From Cytophagales bacterium (GTDB taxonomy: Bacteria; Bacteroidota; Bacteroidia; Cytophagales; Cyclobacteriaceae): a stretch of DNA of 64,000 nt. Positions within the stretch are counted from its first letter, which is position 1; every line of letters starts with the position of its first letter. The position numbers and the translations under genes are program-made. This document shows, in pieces, positions 1 through 6,599 of the stretch. Below the pieces are notes generated by a model. It was not told where the DNA came from and searched no databases. It saw nothing but the letters and a program-made list of their open reading frames with translations. Where the stretch lies: positions 124,001 through 188,000 of the forward strand of contig JAFLBQ010000008.1 of the NCBI GenBank assembly GCA_017303805.1, in the 5' to 3' direction.

Positions 1-316
1 CCGCCTCTGATGCGAGCAGTTCAATTTTTAAATTACTGAAATGTACTTTTAACAAGCCCGCAACATACAACGTATTATCCGTAGAGTGATCATCGACCAA
101 CAAAATCTGAAATGGACCGGAGTACGTTTGTGTCTGCAGCGATTGCAGTAAAGGTTGGAGATTTTGTGCCTCGTTGCGCATGGCAACCACTACCGATACC
201 AACGGATGTTGCCTTTGCCTTGAAGATGGGGTTTGCTTTTGCCATCGCCAAAGCCCGCCCGCCACGAACATCAAAAAAAGAAAGTAGGTGCCAAAGACTA
301 CATACACAACTACCAT
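1..316 (-). CDS. Family 2 glycosyltransferase, N-terminal part (cut by window edge)
   Basis: Reading the minus strand from an ATG at 316 gives an open frame that leaves the window at base 1, about 105 codons. Residues 1-20 are a hydrophobic membrane segment (MVVVYVVFGTYFLFLMFVAG). They are followed by a GT-A start, PLVSVVVAMRNEAQNL, and by the nucleotide-binding VDDHSTDNT motif of family 2 transferases. A membrane-anchored GT2 that extends surface glycans or lipids is the likely role; donor and acceptor cannot be read. The start lies only 26 bases from divergent ruvC, so the two promoters must overlap the coding ends. The catalytic half is outside the window. Confidence 0.8.
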   Translation of the reverse strand, partial: MVVVYVVFGTYFLFLMFVAGGLWRWQKQTPSSRQRQHPLVSVVVAMRNEAQNLQPLLQSLQTQTYSGPFQILLVDDHSTDNTLYVAGLLKVHFSNLKIELLASEA

Positions 317-342
317 TGTACGATTATCAGTAAGTTTGGGGC

Positions 343-909
343 ATGAGCAAAGTTGCTAAAAAAGTTGCGAAAGAAAAGATAATTCTTGGCCTGGACCCGG
401 GTACTAACATTATGGGCTATGGAGTTATTTTAAACCAGGGCGGAGCATTAACCGTATTGCAGTTTGGGGTAATACAAATGGGTAAAAGCGGAGACCATGC
501 GTTAAAGCTTAAAAAAATCTTTGAGCGGGTGCTGGGGCTGGTAGATGAATTTAAACCCGATGAAGTTGCCCTGGAGGCGCCCTTCTTTGGTAAGAATGTG
601 CAATCGATGTTAAAGCTGGGGCGAGCACAAGGTGTAGCCATGTCGGCTGCACTCTTTCGCGAAGTACCCATTACCGAGTATGCGCCTAAGAAAGTTAAAC
701 AATCTGTTACCGGTAATGGCAACGCCTCGAAAGAGCAAGTAGCTAAAATGCTGATGCAGATTTTTAACATTAAAGAAATGCCCAAATTGCTGGATGCCTC
801 CGATGCGCTGGCCGTGGCTGTTTGTCATCATTATCAACAAGGCACGGTAAAACTTAAATCAAAAGGCTGGGGCGATTTTTTGAAGGCAAATCCCGGAAGA
901 ATTAAGTAG
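343..909 (+). CDS. ruvC: Crossover junction endodeoxyribonuclease RuvC
   Basis: RuvC is the Holliday-junction resolvase that acts with RuvAB in recombinational repair. The 188-residue length fits the family. The four acidic metal-binding positions are visible: D18 in LGLDPGTNIMGYGV, E78 in VALEAPFFG, and D151 and D154 in LLDASDALAVAV. The N-terminus carries about ten extra lysine-rich residues before the first beta strand. The gene stands alone, divergent from the glycosyltransferase and convergent with the epimerase gene. Its 3' side opens directly into a 7-base periodic repeat region. Confidence 0.95.
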   Translation: MSKVAKKVAKEKIILGLDPGTNIMGYGVILNQGGALTVLQFGVIQMGKSGDHALKLKKIFERVLGLVDEFKPDEVALEAPFFGKNVQSMLKLGRAQGVAMSAALFREVPITEYAPKKVKQSVTGNGNASKEQVAKMLMQIFNIKEMPKLLDASDALAVAVCHHYQQGTVKLKSKGWGDFLKANPGRIK

Positions 910-1001
910 CTGTTGGTTACTAGTTTCTTGCTTCTCGTTACCTGATTTACTTACAGAAACCCTTTACATAACCCTGATTACCGAATACTGATCACCGAAT
1001 A
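910..1001. repeat. Degenerate 7-base periodic tandem repeats between convergent genes
   Basis: The gap between ruvC and the convergent epimerase gene is built of heptamers. From 910 the units are CTGTTGG, TTACTAG, TTTCTTG, CTTCTCG and TTACCTG. From 974 they are CTGATTA, CCGAATA, CTGATCA and CCGAATA. Units in a block share 4-6 of 7 positions and keep exact phase with no indels. No rho-independent hairpin is obvious. The bases between the blocks (945-973) are AC-rich and less regular. Confidence 0.6.
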
Positions 1002-1013
1002 AAATATTACCAA

Positions 1014-2102
1014 TCACTGCGCGCCCAACTTCAACAACTCATGCACAATTCTTTCTGCAGTTCGTCCATCCCATAACTGCGGAATTTTTCCAGCTTTCCA
1101 ATCACCACTTTTCACCTTAGCTAATGCGCTTGAGAGTGCTACAAAATCATCGCCAATCATTTCGTTGGTACCTTCAGCTACGGTTTCGGGGCGCTCGGTA
1201 TTGTTTCGAAGTGTTAAGCATGGCACACCCAATACGGTAGTTTCCTCTTGTACACCCCCCGAGTCTGTAATTACTGCTTTCGATTCTTTGATCAGATAAA
1301 TAAATTCGAGGTAGCTGAGCGGATCGCAGGCACGAATATTTTTAGGTTTTTGGGCTAGCCTGGAAAAATTTTTCAACGTGCGTGGATGCACCGGAAATAC
1401 AATTGGTAAACCGGTAGTGTCTAACACCTGCATCCACCGGGCAAATTTTTCTGGGTCGTCCACATTGCTGGGGCGATGGAGGGTAAGCACAAAATAATTT
1501 TTGGATTGCAGTCCAAGTTCTTCCCAAAGTACCGGCTTTTGCGTGCGCGGTAAATGAGTAAGCAACGTATCAATCATGGTATTTCCTACAAAGAAAATCT
1601 GTTCATCATTAACACCCGCTTTCTTCAGGTTTTCATTTGCTACCTGAGAGGTGGTGAAAAAATAATCGGCTAACGAATCGGTAACAAGCCGGTTAATTTC
1701 TTCGGGCATGCTTATATCAAACGAACGGATACCACCCTCTACATGGGCAACTTTCGTGTTAAGTTTTTTGGCCACAATGGTACAAGCCATAGTTGAGGTT
1801 ACATCGCCTACTACAATTACCAGATCGGTTGGGTTGGCGAGTAAATCTTTTTCAAACTCAATCATAATGCGGGCTGTCTGCTCGGCCTGTGTTCCGGAGC
1901 CCGCACCCAGGTTTATGTGCGCCTCTGGTATCTGCAACTGCTCAAAAAAGATTTTACTCAGCTTATCGTCATAATGCTGGCCGGTGTGTACCAGCCGGTA
2001 ATCTATTGAATACCCATCGCGCTGCGCCCGCTCAATTGCCCTGATGATGGGCGCTATTTTTATAAAATTAGGACGAGCACCGGCAATAAGTGTGATTTTC
2101 AT
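1014..2102 (-). CDS. wecB: UDP-N-acetylglucosamine 2-epimerase (non-hydrolysing)
   Basis: This enzyme interconverts UDP-GlcNAc and UDP-ManNAc, supplying ManNAc-type sugars for surface polysaccharide. Family landmarks appear in order: AGARPNFIK near the N-terminus, VHTGQHYD, VVGDVTSTMA, HVEGGIRSFD, LTLHRPSNVD and ITDSGGVQEE. The length of 362 residues is normal. I start at the ATG giving MKITLIAGARP; a second ATG four codons upstream (2114) is less family-like. It sits among glycosyltransferase, methyltransferase and flippase genes, which supports an envelope-glycan role, though it has its own orientation and is not in an obvious operon. Confidence 0.93.
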   Translation of the reverse strand: MKITLIAGARPNFIKIAPIIRAIERAQRDGYSIDYRLVHTGQHYDDKLSKIFFEQLQIPEAHINLGAGSGTQAEQTARIMIEFEKDLLANPTDLVIVVGDVTSTMACTIVAKKLNTKVAHVEGGIRSFDISMPEEINRLVTDSLADYFFTTSQVANENLKKAGVNDEQIFFVGNTMIDTLLTHLPRTQKPVLWEELGLQSKNYFVLTLHRPSNVDDPEKFARWMQVLDTTGLPIVFPVHPRTLKNFSRLAQKPKNIRACDPLSYLEFIYLIKESKAVITDSGGVQEETTVLGVPCLTLRNNTERPETVAEGTNEMIGDDFVALSSALAKVKSGDWKAGKIPQLWDGRTAERIVHELLKLGAQ

Positions 2103-2273
2103 TTTTAGTAACAAGCTATAATTTGCGAGGAACGATTTTACGATGCATAATTTTACTTAACCTCCCCTATCATTGTTGGATAGTTAAATAGCAAGATGCA
2201 AAAATTCAGTTTCCTGATCAGAAAGAAAAATTATTGCCGATAAATATTGAAAGTGGGATTCGGAATTGACTTA

Positions 2274-2304
2274 CAAAAAAACGACCTGTGTTTCCACAGG
2301 TCGT
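2274..2304 (-). terminator. Rho-independent terminator
   Basis: On the minus strand a perfect 10-bp stem (ACGACCTGTG / CACAGGTCGT, 2281-2304) with a GAAA loop is followed by seven T residues. It lies 40 bases past the stop of the membrane-protein-like tail ending at 2344. It therefore marks the true 3' end of the transcription unit that was disrupted upstream. Confidence 0.85.
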
Positions 2305-2343
2305 AAACATTAAAAACAGGAACCACACTTTAAGCTTGTTCTT

Positions 2344-2758
2344 TTAATTCGATTTGGGCGTAAAAACCGGAATCAAAGCTGGTGTTGCCGCCAACACCAC
2401 ACACAGTAATCCAAAACCACTTACGTTAAATATGATCGGGCGATACACCTTCCTTTTTTGCCAGCAACTCTTCCATTTCGCGCGAGCTGTTATAAACGTA
2501 CCGGTTTCCCTTTGTGGCACTTTCGGCTATGGCTGCCACCGCATTTTTAGAAGGGCCCCACGGATTTTCGTTTGCGGACAACCGGGCTTTGATTTCATCT
2601 GCGGCTGGCGGAAAAAAATCTTCGCGCAGGCCATACGTTCCCTTAAAGGGAGTCATTCCAAAGGCTGGTTTATCCAGCACCGACAAACCTGTTACCAGGC
2701 TGCCTGCGGCTAAAGCACTGGTACGAAGCCAGTTTCTGCGTGTAAGCGTGTTAGTCAT
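2344..2758 (-). pseudogene. Truncated Tat-exported HisC-like aminotransferase fused to an unrelated 3' tail
   Basis: From an ATG at 2758 the frame reads MTNTLTRRNWLRTSALAAGS, a twin-arginine-type signal. It continues into LSANENPWGPSK, the substrate-side motif near the N-terminus of histidinol-phosphate-type PLP aminotransferases. Homology stops after VSPDHI, and TAA follows at 2426: 110 residues against roughly 360-390 expected. The PLP lysine region is absent. Just past that point, in another frame, the sequence encodes FNVSGFGLLCVVLAA and a short polar end stopping at 2344, which looks like the last membrane span of a different protein. I infer a deletion that joined two genes. Expression as a 110-residue exported peptide is possible but unlikely to be functional. 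Confidence 0.7.
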
Positions 2759-2985
2759 AGCGAAGTGGTTTAGTGTTTGTTAAAATTGCTTTTTAATAAT
2801 TAAACTTTTACCGAAAATCATTTTGCTAACGATTGCAAGGGTGATGAGTTTTTACTGAGCGTGGCTGAGTGGTAACCTAAAGGGTTTGTAGGTGTTGTGA
2901 GCATAACATTTCGCTATCGTTTGCATTATTCCGGTATCATTAAAATTCTTCTGGATGAATTGTGTTTCTTTGCAGCAAAAAGACT

Positions 2986-4197
2986 GTGCCTGCTAAAGTT
3001 TTGATGCTACTAAACGCACCTTACCCGGCCGATATCCGGATAAAAAAGGAAACAGGAGCGCTGCTTCAGCCAGGCCACGAAATACATCTGCTTTGCTTAA
3101 GGCGAAAAAATGAACCAACCAACGAAGTTGTAGAAGGTATTCAGGTTCATCGGATTGATGCCGGTAAAAATAATTACCAGTTAGCGTTTTGGGATGTGAT
3201 TATGTCAATGACTTTTGCGCATCCACGATTCAAAAAAGCTATCCGGAACATCATTCTACAAAAGCAAATCAATTTAATACATGTTCATGATTTACCCTTA
3301 GCAGGCACAGCTTTGTCGTTAAAAAAGGAATTAGGCTTAAAGGTTATCGTAGATCTGCACGAAAATTACCCTGAAGCCCTCCGCACATGGTTTGTCTGGA
3401 AAACCAACCCGATTGCACGGCTGAAAAATTTCTTGTTTATGAATCCAGATCGGTGGACACAGTGGGAGAAACAAGCTTGCGAAGAAGCTGACACCGTTAT
3501 TGCCGTGGTAGAAGAAATGAAAACCCGGCTTGTTAACCAGCATGCTCTTAATGGCGATAAGGTAGTAGTGGTTTCCAATACCGAAGAAAAGACCTTCATC
3601 AACCAGCAATTGGATAACTCCGTTTATCAAAACCTGAGCGGTAAGTTTATAATTGCTTACACCGGAGGTATTGGGCCGCACCGCGGGGTAGATGTGGCCA
3701 TTAAAGGCTTGAGCCATGTAAGCGACCCTCAAAACATCCACCTGGTAATTGTAGGTTTTGGAAGCAACGCAGTTATGCAAAACCTGCAACAATTGGTTAC
3801 TGAACGAAAACTAAGCAATGTTCACTTTCTGGGTTATCAACCCTTCTCTAAGTTTTTTTCATACATGTCGTTGGCTGATGTGAATATTATTCCTCATCAA
3901 TCCAACGGCCATACCGATCATACCATTCCACACAAACTATTTCAGGGTATGATGACCGGTAAGCCAGTTTTGGTTAGTTCTAGCGCACCTTTAAAACGGG
4001 TAGTTGAAACTTGTAAGAGTGGTTTGGTTTTTAAGGCTGACGATGAATATGATTTTGCAAAAAAAGTGAACGAACTCTATTCAAGCAAAGAGCTTTGCTC
4101 AACATTGGGTTCAAGCGGAAAAAAAGCAACCTTGGAGGGAAATATGAATTGGGAGCATGAAAAGGAAGTTCTTTTAAATATTTACGCCAGCTATTAA
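2986..4197 (+). CDS. Family 4 glycosyltransferase
   Basis: A GT-B fold retaining transferase, about 403 residues. The N-terminal domain opens with KVLMLLNAPYPADIRIKKE, typical of WbuB/WcaI-like enzymes. The C-terminal nucleotide-sugar domain has IIAYTGGIGPHRGVDVAIKG, then HTIPHKLFQGMMTGKPVLVS and SGLVFKADDEYDF, the region of the family's E-x7-E site. Donor and acceptor are unknown. I prefer the GTG at 2986 because it places the family N-terminus at residue 4; an in-frame GTG at 2962 adds eight residues. The downstream methyltransferase overlaps the stop by one base, so the pair is translationally coupled. Confidence 0.85.
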   Translation: MPAKVLMLLNAPYPADIRIKKETGALLQPGHEIHLLCLRRKNEPTNEVVEGIQVHRIDAGKNNYQLAFWDVIMSMTFAHPRFKKAIRNIILQKQINLIHVHDLPLAGTALSLKKELGLKVIVDLHENYPEALRTWFVWKTNPIARLKNFLFMNPDRWTQWEKQACEEADTVIAVVEEMKTRLVNQHALNGDKVVVVSNTEEKTFINQQLDNSVYQNLSGKFIIAYTGGIGPHRGVDVAIKGLSHVSDPQNIHLVIVGFGSNAVMQNLQQLVTERKLSNVHFLGYQPFSKFFSYMSLADVNIIPHQSNGHTDHTIPHKLFQGMMTGKPVLVSSSAPLKRVVETCKSGLVFKADDEYDFAKKVNELYSSKELCSTLGSSGKKATLEGNMNWEHEKEVLLNIYASY

Positions 4198-4748
4198 TGG
4201 ACTCTACTGAAGCATATAACCTTGATAACAAGGCATTAAGCAGACGCTACACAAAAACTCTTGCCTTTGTAAAGCAAACTTTACCAGTTGGCTCGACTGT
4301 ATTGGATGTTGGAATTACCAATCCTCTTTCAAAATTGTTTGAACAAGAAGGATATGCGGTAACCAATACAAAAGGTGAGGATCTGGATGACTTTCCAGAA
4401 ACGGTAAATCAATTCAAAGTAGAAGCTGCATTTGCTTTTGAAATCCTGGAACACTTAATCAATCCAATGGGAGTTCTTAAAAATATTCATGCTAAAAGAT
4501 TATATGCAAGCGTTCCATTGTCCCTCTGGTTTGCGAAGGCCTATCGCAATAAGCAAGTTCGTTGGGATCAACACTTTCATGAATTTGAAGATTGGCAGTT
4601 TGATTGGTTGCTAGAAAAAAGTGGCTGGCAGATAGTTCGTACCGAAAAATGGACTTCACCAACGGGAGCGTTAGGACTTCGACCGCTACTACGCTACCTC
4701 ACTCCAAGATATTATGTGATAGAAGCAACAAAAACAGAGCTCCTGTAG
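4197..4748 (+). CDS. SAM-dependent methyltransferase-like protein
   Basis: 183 residues. VLDVGITNP (about residues 39-47) corresponds to motif I of class I methyltransferases. FAFEILEHLINPMGVL corresponds to the methyltransferase-11 type post-II region. Motif I is atypical (GITNP where GxGxG is usual), so catalytic competence is not certain. The ATG overlaps the TAA of the GT4 gene, which suggests it modifies the glycan or lipid-linked intermediate made by that transferase. The composition is AT-rich like the following genes. Confidence 0.7.
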   Translation: MDSTEAYNLDNKALSRRYTKTLAFVKQTLPVGSTVLDVGITNPLSKLFEQEGYAVTNTKGEDLDDFPETVNQFKVEAAFAFEILEHLINPMGVLKNIHAKRLYASVPLSLWFAKAYRNKQVRWDQHFHEFEDWQFDWLLEKSGWQIVRTEKWTSPTGALGLRPLLRYLTPRYYVIEATKTELL

Positions 4749-4784
4749 CTCTCAATAAAATTTAAACTACGTAAACTCTGTTTT
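4731..4784. terminator. Hairpin between convergent genes, probable bidirectional terminator
   Basis: AAAACAGAG at 4731-4739 pairs with CTCTGTTTT at 4776-4784. There is an A-run on the left and six Ts on the right, so the structure could work for both the methyltransferase gene and the minus-strand adhesin gene. The 36-base loop is long, which lowers confidence. Confidence 0.45.
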
Positions 4785-4805
4785 TTATTCATTTAAGGAT
4801 CGACC

Positions 4806-5975
4806 TTACCTGGAAACAAGTAACCGCTTTGTGTTAATAATTTTGCCATTTACGAGCATTGAGTATAGATAGATGCCGTTTCCTAATTTTTCAACATCAA
4901 TTTCCACAAAGCCCTCCTTCTTTTCTAAAGTTAAACTGTTTAATAGATTTCCATCCAAGCTATAAACTACAAGTACTCCACTCATCGCATCCTTTGGCAA
5001 CATGTAGCTAATCTTTGCCAGTTTAACTACCGGATTTGGAGAATTTTGTTCGAGAAACTCTCTTCCGTCCTTGGCTAGTTTTTGTTCCTCATCTTCAGCA
5101 ATATTCCTTAAGTATAAATCTTTTACTTGATCAAGCTGGTGCTTCAACTCCTTAATAGCTTCTACTAATATTGGCATCATTGAAACATAGTCAACAGCTA
5201 AATATCCATCATTATCAGCGGTTACTAATTCAGGAAAAATACTTTGAATCTCCTGTGCGAGAAATCCATATCTCCTTCCTTCTGGTAATAGCATTGATCC
5301 ACTTTTATCATTATTGAATGTATATGTAAAGCCGCCTATTTTATTCAAATTCTGAAGTACGTTCTCAATCTTAACAATGTTAGTTTTGAGGCGTTTATCT
5401 GAGGAAGTGATAAAACTTACTGCTCTTATGGAACCACTTACATCCATCTTAAAACTTGGGGAAGTAGTGCCTAATCCTAAATCACCAGATTCTGTGATTC
5501 GCATTCTCTCCAAACGAGTTGTTGATCCACTTGAAGTGGTTTCAAATCGGATTAATGATGGGTGACTTGTACTACTTGGGTTGGAGCCAACAAAAAATTG
5601 AATAGCTACAGAATTTCTAAATACTCCGCCATGCAAAGATGAGCCATATAAACCGGTTATCCTATCACCTGGTTGCACATCCACTGGACTAGCCAGTGTA
5701 CCGCGAGAGCGAAGGCCAACATACGCAGGTGCATGAAAATCCGTGTTTGATGCTACTTTTCCAGATAGCTGCATTGAATTAGACTCATTAATTAAATTCA
5801 AAACATTTAAAGCACCAGCACCATTAATCTCTAATTTAACTGATGGAGTAGAGGTACCAATCCCCACATTCCCTGTGTTTGAATTAAAAATGTTCGTGCC
5901 AGAAGTGGTCCATTGTGCAGCGGCTGTTAGCGTTACTCCGAACACTAACAGTAAAATTGCGATTGTGATTTTCAT
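4806..5975 (-). CDS. Secreted tail-fibre-like protein with S74 chaperone domain and T9SS sorting domain
   Basis: 389 residues in four parts. There is a Sec signal peptide (1-20, ending TAAAQ). Next come beta-rich repeats of the NTGNVGIGTSTPS type (about 30-180). An intramolecular chaperone domain of the peptidase S74 family follows, with the S192/K197 dyad in SSDKRLKTNI and the YGFLAQEIQ and LAVDYVSMMPILVEAI motifs. A C-terminal type IX sorting domain runs from about 308, with EQNSPNPV and GNGIYLYSMLVNGKII. S74 domains help trimeric beta-helical fibres fold and then cleave themselves, so a cell-surface or released fibre is likely. The C-terminal position of the sorting domain after S74 raises the question of whether sorting precedes autocleavage. 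It lies downstream of a small HTH gene through a leader with three inverted repeats. Confidence 0.85.
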   Translation of the reverse strand: MKITIAILLLVFGVTLTAAAQWTTSGTNIFNSNTGNVGIGTSTPSVKLEINGAGALNVLNLINESNSMQLSGKVASNTDFHAPAYVGLRSRGTLASPVDVQPGDRITGLYGSSLHGGVFRNSVAIQFFVGSNPSSTSHPSLIRFETTSSGSTTRLERMRITESGDLGLGTTSPSFKMDVSGSIRAVSFITSSDKRLKTNIVKIENVLQNLNKIGGFTYTFNNDKSGSMLLPEGRRYGFLAQEIQSIFPELVTADNDGYLAVDYVSMMPILVEAIKELKHQLDQVKDLYLRNIAEDEEQKLAKDGREFLEQNSPNPVVKLAKISYMLPKDAMSGVLVVYSLDGNLLNSLTLEKKEGFVEIDVEKLGNGIYLYSMLVNGKIINTKRLLVSR

Positions 5976-6033
5976 AGTATGGTTTGTTTAACATACTACA
6001 AGTTAACTTCGCTCACTGCCAGTTTTTGGCAGT
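5975..6033 (-). promoter_or_regulatory. Leader with three inverted repeats before the S74 protein gene
   Basis: Between the HTH gene and the S74 start codon lie, on the plus strand: TAGTATG-N10-CATACTA (5975-5998), the palindrome AAGTTAACTT (6000-6009), and ACTGCCA-N5-TGGCAGT (6015-6033). The first repeat abuts and includes the first base of the start codon, so in RNA it would pair right at the initiation site. As DNA they could be operators for the neighbouring HTH protein. No U-run follows any of them, so they are not ordinary terminators. Confidence 0.55.
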
Positions 6034-6044
6034 CTATATTATTT

Positions 6045-6251
6045 TTACAAGTTTATAATTACATAACTATTATCCAGATAAGAGAATGTAACCTCCACGC
6101 GATCCAGTTCGCGCAGCATGTCTAATAACCTGTAAACAGTTCTTTCAAATACTTCGAGTTTTTGTGCTAACTGAAGTGGGCTACCGGTAGATTTGGTTTG
6201 CACCAGCCACTTAAGCTGCTCTACTTTCTTATAAGCCGAAACCCTGTCCAT
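6045..6251 (-). CDS. Small helix-turn-helix DNA-binding protein
   Basis: From the ATG at 6251 the product is 68 residues. The core reads QLKWLVQTKSTGSPLQLAQK then LEVFERTVYRLLDMLRELD, a compact HTH_11/DeoR-like fold whose recognition helix would be the TVYRLLDMLREL stretch. A beta-hairpin end follows (VEVTFSYLDNSYVIINL). No effector or dimer domain is present. An upstream in-frame ATG at 6311 would add 20 residues of no recognisable fold. It is 69 bases upstream of and parallel to the S74 surface-protein gene, so a local regulator of that gene is the simple inference. Confidence 0.7.
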   Translation of the reverse strand: MDRVSAYKKVEQLKWLVQTKSTGSPLQLAQKLEVFERTVYRLLDMLRELDRVEVTFSYLDNSYVIINL

Positions 6252-6443
6252 ACGATCACTAAAAATTGTTTGGATGGAATTTACATGTGTACCAATTAGC
6301 AAGCCTTTCAAAAACCTGTGCGTGTAAGGTTATTTTTCAGAATTGCAGAAATCAAAAAAAAAATCGATTTTTTCAAACCTTATCATGTAAGTTTATTTTT
6401 TGCGAATGGGTTGTGCCGCGTTATAACCTGTTCCATTGCAAGA

Positions 6444-6483
6444 ACCTTGCAGGTCTTTATAACTACGCTAAAACCTGCAAGGT
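6444..6483. repeat. 11-bp inverted repeat, 18-bp spacer
   Basis: ACCTTGCAGGT (6444-6454) and its exact complement ACCTGCAAGGT (6473-6483) would form a stable stem-loop. Each arm contains CCTTGCAGG, nearly self-complementary. Dispersed palindromes of this kind occur in intergenic DNA of related bacteria; only one copy is in this window, so I cannot show it is a family. Confidence 0.55.
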
Positions 6484-6500
6484 CTGCATCCGTTTACTGC

Positions 6501-6535
6501 GAAAGAATTTGAATTGTCCAATTTTCAATTTTCAA
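6501..6535. repeat. Heptamer tandem array
   Basis: Consecutive units GAAAGAA, TTTGAAT, TGTCCAA, TTTTCAA and TTTTCAA keep an exact 7-base period. The last two are identical. It lies 65 bases before the flippase start. Confidence 0.55.
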
Positions 6536-6599
6536 GACTATAACCCCAAAAAGTTATAACTATTTTAGATTATGTTCGTGTTTTGATTTTCAACCACAA

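Larger units (their letters stand above)
6252..6599. other. AT-rich intergenic region with inverted and 7-base repeats
   Basis: No convincing gene is present. It holds a 16-base palindrome AAAAAATCGATTTTTT (6358-6373), an 11-bp inverted repeat ACCTTGCAGGT / ACCTGCAAGGT separated by 18 bases (6444-6454, 6473-6483), and a run of heptamers at 6501-6535. It separates the divergent HTH and flippase genes and must contain both promoters. I could not identify a clean TAnnTTTG box for either. Confidence 0.6.

Noticed and set aside
2354-2783. Plus-strand open frames opposite the truncated aminotransferase
   Set aside because: They have no domain, no plausible start context and lie antisense to a frame with a clear twin-arginine signal and family motif.
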